Shown: piece after piece, positions 17,204-25,157 of the stretch
How positions within the stretch are numbered: the first letter of the stretch is position 1
How the letters are laid out: each line of letters opens with the position of its first letter
Assembly (NCBI RefSeq): GCF_016775475.1
Contig: NZ_JAEUXJ010000001.1
Coordinates: forward strand, 124,001-188,000
Reading direction: 5' to 3'
From: Belnapia mucosa
GTDB lineage: Bacteria; Pseudomonadota; Alphaproteobacteria; Acetobacterales; Acetobacteraceae
DNA length: 64,000 nucleotides
Notes under the pieces: generated by a model
The model's database searches: none
What the model was told of the DNA's origin: nothing
What the model saw: the letters and a program-made list of their open reading frames with translations, nothing else
Program-made: the position numbers and the translations under genes

Positions 17204-19069
17204 TCAGGCCGCCTCCACCTTCTCCTGCAGCTCCAGCCACTCCGCCTCGAGCCCCGGCAGGATCTTGCCGATGGCTGCGCGGCGGGCGGTGGCGCGATTG
17301 ATCAGCTCCGTCTTGTTGTTGGCATAGAGGCGGGGATCGGCCAGGGCCTTGTCGATCACCTTGGCCTCGTCCTCCAGCCGGGCGATCTGCGCCTCGATCT
17401 GCTTCAGGCGTTCCTTCAGCGGGGCGAGGGCGGTGCGGTTCTCGGCCCGGCCGCGCCGCTCCGACTGGCGTGGCGCCGAGGCTGGCTCGCTCCGCGAGGC
17501 CCGCTTTCCGCCGCCGAGCAGGGCGCGGTAATCGTCGAGGTCACCGTCGAAGGGCGTCACCTTGCCGTCGCCGACCAGCCAGAGCCGATCCGCCACCAGT
17601 TCCACCAGATGCGGGTCGTGGCTGATGAGGATGACGGCGCCGTTGTAGTCCGCCAGCGCCTTCACCAGCGCATCGCGGGCATCGATGTCGAGATGGTTGG
17701 TCGGCTCGTCGAGGATGAGGAGCTGCGGCGCCTCCCGCGTGCAGAGGGCGAGCAGCAGCCGCGCCTTCTCGCCACCCGAACACGCAGAAATCTTCGTCGT
17801 CGCCCGCTCCACATCGAGGCCGAAGCGGGCGAGCTGCGAGCGGCATTGGGTGACGGTCGCGCGCGGCATCGCCGCCTGCATATGGGAGAGCGGCGTGCCC
17901 TCCATGTCGAGCTCGTCCGTCTGGTGCTGGGCGAAATAGCCGATCTTCAGCTTGGGGGAGCGGAATTCCCGCCCGCCCATGAGGCTCAGCCGCCCGGCGA
18001 ACAGCTTCGCCAGCGTGGACTTGCCGTTGCCGTTGGCGCCGAGCAGGGCGATGCGGTCGTCCTGGTCGAGCCGGAGGTCGAGGCCACGCAGCACCACGCG
18101 CCCGTCATAGCCGATGCTGCCGCCGGAGATGGAGAGCACGGGCGGCGCCAGCTCGACCGGCTCGGGGAAGGAGAAGCGCGTGGCGTGGTCCTCGACCACG
18201 CTCTCGATCGCCGGCATCCGCTCCAGCGCCTTGATGCGCGACTGCGCCTGGCGGGCCTTGCTCGCCTTGGCGCGGAAGCGGTCGATGAAGCTCTGGATAT
18301 GCGCCCGTTCGGCCGCGAGCTTCTCGTTCATCGCCGCCTGCTGCGCCTGGCGCTCGGCGCGGACGCGGACGAAATTGTCGAAGGCGCCCGGGTAGAGCGT
18401 CAGCTTGCCGCGGTCGAGATGGGCGATGGCGTCGACGCAGCGTTCCAGCAGGCCGCGGTCATGGCTGACGATGATGGCGGCGCCGGAGAAGCGCTGCAGC
18501 CAGCCCTCCAGCCACATCGTCGCCTCGAGGTCGAGATGGTTGGTCGGCTCGTCGAGCAGCAGCAGGTCCGGCTCCAGGAACAACACCCGGGCGAGAGCCA
18601 CGCGCATCCGCCAGCCGCCGGAGAATTCGGTGCTCGGCCGCTCCTGCGCCGCGGCATCGAAGCCGAGGCCCGCCAGGATGGTCGCGGCGCGGGAGGGCGC
18701 GCTATCGGCCTGAATGGCGATCAGCCGCTCATGGATCTCGGCCATGCGGTGCGGCTCGGGATGGCTCTCGGCCTCGGCCAGCAGCGCGGCCCGTTCGGTA
18801 TCGGCGGCCAGCACCGTTTCCAGCAGGCTCTCAGGGCCACCCGGCGCCTCCTGCGCCACATGGCCCATCCGGGCCCGCTGGGCGAGGCGGATCTCCCCGC
18901 CATCCGGCTGGATCTCGCCGGTGATCGCCTTCAGCAGGGTGGACTTGCCAGCACCGTTGCGGCCGACCAGCCCGACCTTGCGGCCAGGATCGACGGCGAG
19001 GTCGGCGGCCTCCAGCAGGGCGCGGCCGGCGATGCGGAGGGTGAGGTCGCGAATGGCGAGCACGGTCAT
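17204..19069 (-). CDS. ABC-F family ATPase (YheS/Uup-like)
   Basis: 621 aa with two ATP-binding cassettes and no membrane segment. Walker A motifs are GRNGAGKST (about residue 36) and GANGNGKST (about 344), signatures are FSGGWRMR and CSGGEKAR, and both Walker B motifs continue as LDEPTNHLD. The linker (about 225-300) is charged and helical, and the C-terminal tail is a coiled coil. ABC-F proteins act on ribosomes in translation rather than in transport. The LDEPTNHLDLEA order and tail resemble YheS; the exact subclass is not certain. Confidence 0.9.
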   Translation of the reverse strand: MTVLAIRDLTLRIAGRALLEAADLAVDPGRKVGLVGRNGAGKSTLLKAITGEIQPDGGEIRLAQRARMGHVAQEAPGGPESLLETVLAADTERAALLAEAESHPEPHRMAEIHERLIAIQADSAPSRAATILAGLGFDAAAQERPSTEFSGGWRMRVALARVLFLEPDLLLLDEPTNHLDLEATMWLEGWLQRFSGAAIIVSHDRGLLERCVDAIAHLDRGKLTLYPGAFDNFVRVRAERQAQQAAMNEKLAAERAHIQSFIDRFRAKASKARQAQSRIKALERMPAIESVVEDHATRFSFPEPVELAPPVLSISGGSIGYDGRVVLRGLDLRLDQDDRIALLGANGNGKSTLAKLFAGRLSLMGGREFRSPKLKIGYFAQHQTDELDMEGTPLSHMQAAMPRATVTQCRSQLARFGLDVERATTKISACSGGEKARLLLALCTREAPQLLILDEPTNHLDIDARDALVKALADYNGAVILISHDPHLVELVADRLWLVGDGKVTPFDGDLDDYRALLGGGKRASRSEPASAPRQSERRGRAENRTALAPLKERLKQIEAQIARLEDEAKVIDKALADPRLYANNKTELINRATARRAAIGKILPGLEAEWLELQEKVEAA

Positions 19070-19113
19070 GCGCGCCTTCTACCGCCGCCCCGGCCCTCCG
19101 TCACGCATCGCCG

Positions 19114-19284
19114 CTAGCTGGGCTGGCCCTCGGTTTCCGCCTCGGGCGGGGAGGGCGGCTTCGGGGCCGGCTCACCGGTCCATTCGTCGGAGACCATGCC
19201 CTGCTGGCTGCTCACGAGGTCGATATCGGCCTGGCTGGGCGGGCGGGGGATATGGGGTTTCTTGGGTGCGTCGTCCTGGGCCAT
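19114..19284 (-). CDS. Small Pro-rich hypothetical protein
   Basis: 56 aa, acidic and Pro-rich, with a central ADIDLVSSQQGMVSDEW and a Pro/Glu tail. AGGAG lies 9 bases before the ATG at 19284. It is 44 bp upstream of the ABC-F gene on the same strand and divergent from ndk. No family recognised. Probably real because of the Shine-Dalgarno and the sensible composition, but short. Confidence 0.5.
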   Translation of the reverse strand: MAQDDAPKKPHIPRPPSQADIDLVSSQQGMVSDEWTGEPAPKPPSPPEAETEGQPS

Positions 19285-19396
19285 GCCGTGATGCTCCTGT
19301 TCCAGAGGGGCCAACGCAGGGCAGGGGGCCGGGTTGGGCTTGCATCCGCGCCGTCGCCCGCCTATCCCGCCGCCACCGTCACGAAGGGATGCCACC

Positions 19397-19819
19397 ATGG
19401 CCGTCGAGCGCACGCTTTCCATCATCAAGCCGGATGCCACCCGCCGGAACCTGACCGGCAAGATCAACGCCAAGTTCGAGGAAGCGGGCCTCCGCATCGT
19501 CGGCCAGAAGCGCCTGCAGCTCAGCGAGGCCCAGGCCGGCGCCTTCTACGCCGTCCATAAGGAGCGGCCCTTCTACAAGGACCTGGTCAGCTTCATGATC
19601 AGCGGCCCGGTGGTGGTGCAGGTGCTGGAAGGCGAGAACGCGGTGGCCAAGAACCGCGAGATCATGGGCGCCACCAACCCGGCCAATGCCGCGCCGGGCA
19701 CCATCCGCAAGGAATTCGCCGAGAGCATCGAGGCGAACAGCGTGCATGGCTCGGACAGCGCCGAGAATGCCGCGACGGAGATCGCCTTCTTCTTCGCCGG
19801 CACCGAAATCGTCGGCTGA
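19397..19819 (+). CDS. ndk: Nucleoside diphosphate kinase
   Basis: 140 aa, the usual length. It starts [16 protein letters not shown] (Lys11 binds phosphate) and carries the active-site NSVHGSDS with phospho-histidine His117. It transfers the terminal phosphate from ATP to other (d)NDPs. It is cytosolic and a single gene here. The palindromic element starting at 19841 lies 21 bp after the stop. Confidence 0.97.
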   Translation: MAVERTLSIIKPDATRRNLTGKINAKFEEAGLRIVGQKRLQLSEAQAGAFYAVHKERPFYKDLVSFMISGPVVVQVLEGENAVAKNREIMGATNPANAAPGTIRKEFAESIEANSVHGSDSAENAATEIAFFFAGTEIVG

Positions 19820-19840
19820 GGCGATAGGAGCCGGCCGCTG

Positions 19841-19939
19841 GACCATGATCCGCGATTCAAGGACCGCGGATCATGGTCTAAGCTTTTGTTGGGTCGCATG
19901 ATTCACGCCTTTGGCCGTTCCAGCCTTCGGCGATCATGC
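19841..19939. repeat. Two-hairpin palindromic element, copy 2
   Basis: First hairpin: 14-bp perfect arms 19841-19854 and 19865-19878 with a 10-base loop. Spacer GGTCTAAGCTT...GGGTCGCAT (19875-19899). Second hairpin: outer arms GCATGAT 19896-19902 and ATCATGC 19933-19939. The spacer core matches copy 1 (15988-16089), while both stems have different but still self-complementary sequences. It lies between convergent ndk and the oxidase subunit IV gene. Confidence 0.7.
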
Positions 19940-19959
19940 TCTGGGCCGGCCCTGCTACC

Positions 19960-20118
19960 CTAGGCGACGAAGACCAGCAGCCCGAGCAGGAGCAGCACCG
20001 TGGCCACGATGGTCCAGGTGGCAACCTGCACGAAGCCGTCCCAGCTCGCCTGCCGCTCGGCCAGCAACTGCTGGTTGTCGGTCGCCGCGAAGTCGTAATG
20101 CTGCTGATGTTCGGCCAC
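19960..20118 (-). CDS. aa3-type cytochrome c oxidase subunit IV-like protein
   Basis: 52 aa from a GTG start: a hydrophilic N-terminus with HYDFAATDNQQLLAERQ and WDGFVQVATW, then a single membrane helix of about 20 residues ending the protein. This is the pattern of the short bacterial aa3 oxidase subunit IV. GAGGA lies about 7 bases before the GTG. It is 10 bp downstream of purN on the same strand and so probably ends the purM-purN transcript. Other oxidase genes are not in the window. Confidence 0.75.
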   Translation of the reverse strand: MAEHQQHYDFAATDNQQLLAERQASWDGFVQVATWTIVATVLLLLGLLVFVA

Positions 20119-20128
20119 GGTCCGGTCC

Positions 20129-20788
20129 TCATGCACTCTGGGTTTGGGGTGTAGAAAGCGGCAACGGGCTCGGCAAGGGGTTGGCGAGCACGGCCGAGCC
20201 AGGCGGCCAGCTCACCTCTCCCCCGGCCGCCAGCCGCAGCGCCGCCGGATAGATCCGGTGCTCCTGCGTCAGCACCCGGGCGCCGAGGCTTTCCTCGGTA
20301 TCCTCCGGCAGCACCGGCACCGCCGCCTGGGCCAGGATCGGGCCGGCATCCATCTCCTCGGTCACCCAATGCACCGTGCAGCCATGCAGCCGCGCCCCGG
20401 CGGCAAGCGCCCGCGCATGCGTATCGAGCCCTGGGAAGGCCGGCAGCAGGCTCGGATGGATATTCAGCATCCGCCCGGCCCAACGCCCGACGAGGTAGGG
20501 CGTCAGCAGCCGCATATAGCCGGCGAGGCAGATCAGCTCGATCCCATGCGCCTCCAGCGCCACCTGCACCGCTGCCTCATGCGCGGCGCGGTCGCGGCCG
20601 AAGGGGCGGCTCTCGACCACCGCGGTCGGCACCCCGGCCGCGGCCGCCAGCGCCAGCCCGCCCGCATCCGCCCGGTTGGACAGCACCAGGGCGATCTCGG
20701 CCGGGAAGTCCGCGGCGCGCGCCGCCTCCAGCAGCGCCACCATGTTGGAGCCGCGGCCGGAGATCAGGATGGCGGTCCGGCGTCTCAC
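20129..20788 (-). CDS. purN: Phosphoribosylglycinamide formyltransferase PurN
   Basis: 219 aa. It has the N-terminal ISGRGSNM loop, catalytic region [14 protein letters not shown] (Asn, His), and [16 protein letters not shown] with the catalytic Asp. It formylates GAR using 10-formyl-THF, step 3 of purine synthesis. The GTG at 20788 overlaps the purM stop (GTGA), so the pair is translationally coupled. Confidence 0.93.
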   Translation of the reverse strand: MRRRTAILISGRGSNMVALLEAARAADFPAEIALVLSNRADAGGLALAAAAGVPTAVVESRPFGRDRAAHEAAVQVALEAHGIELICLAGYMRLLTPYLVGRWAGRMLNIHPSLLPAFPGLDTHARALAAGARLHGCTVHWVTEEMDAGPILAQAAVPVLPEDTEESLGARVLTQEHRIYPAALRLAAGGEVSWPPGSAVLANPLPSPLPLSTPQTQSA

Positions 20789-21858
20789 CGTGGCCAGGAC
20801 TCCGGCAGGTTGTCGATCCGCACCTGCGCCTCGCCGCTGCCGGCCTCCAGCCTGCCGATGCGGAAGACCGTCTCGCCGGTGCCCTCCAGCAGGGCGGTCG
20901 CCTCGGCCACCGCCTCTGGCGCGACCACCACCACCATGCCGATCCCGCAATTGAAGACGCGCAGCATCTCCTCCGGAGCGACATTGCCGGTGCGAGCCAG
21001 CCAGCCGAAGACGGGCGGCACGGTCCAGGCCCCGGCATCGACCACCGCCGCGACGCCTCCCGGCAGCACGCGCGGCAGGTTGCCCGGCAGCCCGCCGCCG
21101 GTGATATGCGCTGCCGCCTTCAGCAGCCCGGCCCGGTGCAGGGCGAGCAGCGACTTCACATAGATTCGCGTCGGCGCCAGCAGCGCCTCGCCCAGCGTCC
21201 CGCCGCCGAAGGGGGAGGGGGCATCGAGCCCGATCCCGCCCGCCGCGACCACGCGCCGCACCAGGGAGAAGCCGTTGGAATGCACCCCGGCGCTGCCGAG
21301 GCCGAGCAGCACGTCGCCAGGGCCCACATCCGGTCGCGGCAGCAGCGCCCCACGCTCGGCGGCACCGACCGAGAAGCCGGCGAGGTCGTAATCCTCGGCG
21401 GCATACATCCCCGGCATCTCCGCCGTCTCGCCGCCGACGAGCGCGCAGCCGGCCTGGCGGCAGCCCTCGGCGATGCCGGAGATCACCGACCGTGCCTGCT
21501 CCAGCCGGAGCTTGCCGGTCGCGAAATAGTCGAGGAAGAACAGCGGCTCGGCGCCCTGCACCACCAGGTCGTTCACGCACATGGCGACCAGGTCGATGCC
21601 GACCGTGCCATGCAGCCCGGCATCGAGGGCGACGCGCAACTTGGTGCCGACGCCATCGGTGGAACTGACCAGCACCGGGTCGGCGAATCCGGCCGCCTTC
21701 AGGTCGAACAGCGCGCCGAAGCCGCCGAGGCCGCCCATGGTGCCGGCCCGGTTGGTGGACTTGGCCATCGGCTTGATCGCCTCGACCAGCGCATCGCCGG
21801 CATCGATATCCACCCCGGCATCACGGTAGGTCAGGCTGGTCTGGGGGGAACTGGTCAG
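20785..21858 (-). CDS. purM: Phosphoribosylformylglycinamidine cyclo-ligase PurM (probable CTG start)
   Basis: 357 aa from CTG 21858, or 342 aa from the only classical start, GTG 21813. AIR synthetase motifs: [63 protein letters not shown]. It closes the imidazole ring to make AIR. The family N-terminus ([14 protein letters not shown] here; [14 protein letters not shown] in E. coli) is encoded upstream of the GTG, and the frame there has no ATG, GTG or TTG back to a TGA. The CTG has GGAGG 5 bases before it. Coupled to purN. Confidence 0.92.
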   Translation of the reverse strand: MTSSPQTSLTYRDAGVDIDAGDALVEAIKPMAKSTNRAGTMGGLGGFGALFDLKAAGFADPVLVSSTDGVGTKLRVALDAGLHGTVGIDLVAMCVNDLVVQGAEPLFFLDYFATGKLRLEQARSVISGIAEGCRQAGCALVGGETAEMPGMYAAEDYDLAGFSVGAAERGALLPRPDVGPGDVLLGLGSAGVHSNGFSLVRRVVAAGGIGLDAPSPFGGGTLGEALLAPTRIYVKSLLALHRAGLLKAAAHITGGGLPGNLPRVLPGGVAAVVDAGAWTVPPVFGWLARTGNVAPEEMLRVFNCGIGMVVVVAPEAVAEATALLEGTGETVFRIGRLEAGSGEAQVRIDNLPESWPR

Positions 21859-21957
21859 GTCGGCCTCCGATCGGCTAAGGGGAGTTCGCGGCGTTCTAGC
21901 GCGCCTTGGCCGGCGCGTCCCGCCTGGCCATCACGGAACAGGCAGGAGATCGGCGGA

Positions 21958-22638
21958 ATGCTGGGCAGCGTCGGGCGCTCGGGTTGCGGCATGGCCTTCC
22001 TCGCATGGCTGCTTGGCGCCGTGCCAGCCGCCGCGCAAGCCCCCTTGCCGCTGGCGGCCGAGGCGCCGCCGATCAACTTGGTCCAGCGCGGCGTCCCGGC
22101 CGAGGCGACGGCCGAGAACGGCGTGCTGGCGCGGGAGAGGGCGCTGGCCGCGGGCCGCCGCGCCGCCTGGGAGCGGGCCCTGTCGGAAGCGGGGCTGCCG
22201 CTGACCAACCTCTCCGACCAGCGGATCGAGGACATGGTCCGCTCCATCACCATCGAGCAGGAACGACCCTCACCGACCCGCTACAGCGGCCGCATCACCG
22301 TGGTCTTCGACCCCAACCGGGTGCGGTCGGCGCTGGGCGGCAGCGTGAACGTGCCAGGGGCGGCGCCGCCGCCGGTCGCCGCCGGCGCCCCGGCCTCGAA
22401 TTGGCTGGAGGCCGTCGCCATCTATCGCTCCATGGGTGAATGGCTCGAACTCCAGAGGCGGCTCCGGGGCGCATCCCCGGTCGCCTCGGTCGATATCCAG
22501 GGCATCGCGGTGGATGCCGCGCGGCTGCGGATCGGGCTGCGCGCGCCGCCGGCCGAGGCCGCGGCGGCGCTCGCCGCGCTCGGCATCGCGCTGGAAGCGG
22601 CGGGCCCGTCCTGGCGGCTGGGCCTTGCCGGGGGCTGA
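21958..22638 (+). CDS. DUF2066 family exported protein
   Basis: 226 aa with a signal peptide (AFLAWLLGAVPAAAQA) and the DUF2066 pattern: RERALAAGRRAAWERAL, then VRSITIEQERPSPTRYSGRITVVFDPNRVR near residue 95. Function unknown; in alphaproteobacteria it is regularly found between purM and hda, as here. AGGAG lies 9 bases before the ATG. It is divergent from purM and 58 bp before the next coding region. Confidence 0.8.
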   Translation: MLGSVGRSGCGMAFLAWLLGAVPAAAQAPLPLAAEAPPINLVQRGVPAEATAENGVLARERALAAGRRAAWERALSEAGLPLTNLSDQRIEDMVRSITIEQERPSPTRYSGRITVVFDPNRVRSALGGSVNVPGAAPPPVAAGAPASNWLEAVAIYRSMGEWLELQRRLRGASPVASVDIQGIAVDAARLRIGLRAPPAEAAAALAALGIALEAAGPSWRLGLAGG

Positions 22639-22696
22639 GGACCGGGATGCCCCGAGGGGGGAGTCCATCGGCTCGCCCGAGCCGGCGCCGCCGCAT

Positions 22697-23248
22697 GTGC
22701 TCGTCACCCTGCCGAATCTCATCACCCTGGCGCGGCTCTGCGCCGTGCCGGCCACGATCTGGCTGATCCTGCATCACCGGCTGGACCTCGCCTTCTATGT
22801 CTTCGTCGGCGCCGGCATCTCGGACGGCATCGATGGCTGGCTCGCCCGGGTGACCAATGCCCGGAGCGCACTCGGCGCCATGCTGGATCCGGTGGCGGAC
22901 AAGGCGCTGCTCGTCTCGGTCTATGTGACCCTGGCCGGGATCGGGGAACTGCCGGACTGGCTCGCCCTGATGGTGGTGTTCCGCGACCTGCTGATCGTGG
23001 GCGGGGTGCTGGTGCTCTGGGTGCTCGGCCAGCCGCCACGAATCCGCCCGCTCCTGGTCTCGAAGCTGAATACCTGCCTGCAGATCGCGCTGGCGGCCCT
23101 GGCGCTGCTGATCGCCGGCTTCGGCCTGGCGATGGGTGGGCTGCTCTGGGCGATGATCTGGGCGGTGGCGGTGACGACGCTCGCCTCCGGCATCGCCTAT
23201 GTGGTCTCGACCCTGCACTGGACGCATCACCCAGGGCCGGAGCGGTGA
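22697..23248 (+). CDS. CDP-alcohol phosphatidyltransferase (PgsA-like)
   Basis: 183 aa with six membrane segments and the family motif D-G-x2-A-R-x8-G-x3-D-x3-D seen as DGIDGWLARVTNARSALG followed by MLDPVADK. It joins a CDP-diacylglycerol to an alcohol, most likely glycerol-3-phosphate or a cardiolipin-type acceptor. The GTG at 22697 gives VLVTLPNLITLARL, the expected N-terminus. No strong ribosome site is visible and there is no in-frame ATG. It overlaps the next start (GTGA). Confidence 0.85.
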   Translation: MLVTLPNLITLARLCAVPATIWLILHHRLDLAFYVFVGAGISDGIDGWLARVTNARSALGAMLDPVADKALLVSVYVTLAGIGELPDWLALMVVFRDLLIVGGVLVLWVLGQPPRIRPLLVSKLNTCLQIALAALALLIAGFGLAMGGLLWAMIWAVAVTTLASGIAYVVSTLHWTHHPGPER

Positions 23249-24405
23249 ACCAGATGCCGCCGCAGCCGCCCATCCCGGCCCGGCCCGAGGGCAGCCTGCC
23301 GGCTGCCCCGCGCCCGCGTGTCCCGCCACCGGTCTCCACCCGGGCGCAGCGGGCAGCGCTGGCCGGCGGCGTGGTGGGCGGGTTGGCCTTCGCCTTCTGG
23401 ATCTTCGCGCCGATCCTGACGCCCTTCGTGCTGGCCGCGGTCATCGCCTATTTCCTCGACCCGCCGGCGACGCGGCTGACCCGGATCGGCATCCCGCGCG
23501 GCTTCTCCGCCCTGCTGATGATCCTGGCGCTGGTGGCGCTCGCCCTGCTCGGCGTGCTGCTGCTCTATCCGCTGCTGATCGCGCAGGTCACCGTGCTGCT
23601 CCAGCGCCTGCCGAGCTATGTGCTCGGCATCGGCCAAGCGGTGCGGGATGCGCTGAACGCGCTTTCGGAACGGCTCGGCCCGGATGTCTTCGACCAGCGG
23701 CTGCAGGATCTGGCGGTGGGGCAGGCGGGGGCGATCATCTCCTATCTCGGCACCTCGCTGGCGCGGATGATCAGCGGCGGCATTGCCCTCTTTAGCGTCT
23801 TCACGCTGGTGACGGTCACGCCGGTCGTCGCCTTCTACATGCTGCGCGACTGGCCGCGGATGATCCGCCGCATCGATGCCTGGCTGCCGCGCCGCTCGGC
23901 GGCGACGCTCCGTCAGCTCGCCCGCGACACCGACCGGGTGCTCTCGGCCTGGCTGCGCGGGCAGCTGCTCTGCTGCGCCCTGCTCTGCGTCTACTATGCC
24001 GCGGCACTCTCGGCGGCGGGCCTTGAACTGGGGCTGAGCGTCGGGCTGATGTCCGGCATCCTCTCCTTCATCCCCTATATCGGCTCCATCACCGGCCTCA
24101 TCACCGCGCTGGCCCTGGCGCTGGCGCAATACGGCACCTGGAACGGGGTGCTGCTGGTGCTCGGCATCTTCGTCGCCGGCCAGGTGATCGAGGGCTATGT
24201 GATCTATCCGCGGCTGCTCGGCGACCGGGTGGAGCTGCATGCGGTCTGGGTGATCTTCGCCCTCTTCGCCGGCGGTGTCGCCTTCGGCTTCCTCGGCGTG
24301 CTGCTGGCGGTGCCGCTGGCGGCGGTGATCGGCGTCATCGCCCGCTACTGGCTGCGCCGCTACATCGAAAGCCCCCTCTATCTCGACCCGCCGCGCACCG
24401 GGTGA
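23245..24405 (+). CDS. AI-2E family transporter (PerM-like)
   Basis: 386 aa with a short Pro-rich N-terminus, eight predicted membrane segments, a soluble middle part (about 120-170) and the conserved C-terminal region ILSFIPYIGSITGLI and EGYVIYPRLLGDRVELHAVWV. Family members export small molecules or ions; the substrate here is unknown. The GTG at 23245 overlaps the previous stop; an ATG at 23254 with GGAG 11 bases upstream is an alternative. It overlaps hda. Confidence 0.87.
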   Translation: MNQMPPQPPIPARPEGSLPAAPRPRVPPPVSTRAQRAALAGGVVGGLAFAFWIFAPILTPFVLAAVIAYFLDPPATRLTRIGIPRGFSALLMILALVALALLGVLLLYPLLIAQVTVLLQRLPSYVLGIGQAVRDALNALSERLGPDVFDQRLQDLAVGQAGAIISYLGTSLARMISGGIALFSVFTLVTVTPVVAFYMLRDWPRMIRRIDAWLPRRSAATLRQLARDTDRVLSAWLRGQLLCCALLCVYYAAALSAAGLELGLSVGLMSGILSFIPYIGSITGLITALALALAQYGTWNGVLLVLGIFVAGQVIEGYVIYPRLLGDRVELHAVWVIFALFAGGVAFGFLGVLLAVPLAAVIGVIARYWLRRYIESPLYLDPPRTG

Positions 24406-25148
24406 TGATCGAGGCCGCCCCCGCCGGCCGGCAGCTCATCCTGCCCCTGCCGCCGATCCACCGCTACGAACTCAACGCGCTGCTGACCGATGCCAGCAAT
24501 GCCGAGGCGCTGGCCTGGCTGCGCCGGCCGGAGGGTTGGCCGCAGGGGCGGCTCGCCCTGTTCGGCCCGGCCGCCACCGGCAAGACGCATATGCTGCAAG
24601 GCCTGGCAGCGGCGCGCGGCTGGCCGGTGTTGGAAGGGCCGAGCCTCCGCGGCCTGCCGGAGGTGCCGCCCGGCCCCGGCCTCGGCCTCGACGATGCCGA
24701 TTGCGCGGCGGAGGAGCGGGCGCTGCTGCACCTGCTGAATCTCTGCGCCGAGCGCGGCCAGCTGGTGCTGCTCGCAGGGCGGGAGGCGCCGGCGCGCTGG
24801 CCGGTGGCGCTGCCCGATCTCCGCAGCCGGCTGCGTGCCATGCCCGCGGTCGGCATCCGCCCGCCCGGGGATGCGCTGCTGGCCGCCCTGCTGCGGCGGG
24901 ACTTCGCCCGCCGCCAGCTGCGGGTGGAGGAAGGGGTGCAGGCCTGGCTGCTGGCGCGCCTGCCACGTGAGGCGGCGGCGGTGGCCGAGGCGGCGGCGCG
25001 GCTGGATCGGGCCGCGCTGGCGGCCGGCGGACGGGTGACCCGCGCCCTGGCGCGGTCGGTGCTGGCCGAATTGCCGGGCTTCGGTTCGGATGACGAATCC
25101 ATGGCATTGGCGGAGCCAGACTGCCCGGGGCCCCCAAGCCTGCTGTAG
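24405..25148 (+). CDS. hda: DnaA-like regulatory ATPase Hda/HdaA
   Basis: About 247 aa, related to DnaA domains III. It carries a beta-clamp-binding motif QLILPLP near residue 11, Walker A FGPAATGKTH near residue 55, and a lid domain with a sensor-type Arg. It stimulates DnaA-ATP hydrolysis together with the clamp, limiting re-initiation. The usual Walker B is weakened to GLGLDDAD. It follows the AI-2E gene and precedes ppk, the usual alphaproteobacterial order. Confidence 0.87.
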   Translation: MIEAAPAGRQLILPLPPIHRYELNALLTDASNAEALAWLRRPEGWPQGRLALFGPAATGKTHMLQGLAAARGWPVLEGPSLRGLPEVPPGPGLGLDDADCAAEERALLHLLNLCAERGQLVLLAGREAPARWPVALPDLRSRLRAMPAVGIRPPGDALLAALLRRDFARRQLRVEEGVQAWLLARLPREAAAVAEAAARLDRAALAAGGRVTRALARSVLAELPGFGSDDESMALAEPDCPGPPSLL

Positions 25149-25157
25149 GGTGGCCGC

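Noticed and set aside
17609..19117. Plus-strand frame opposite the ABC-F gene
   Set aside because: Antisense shadow of a well-supported ATPase.
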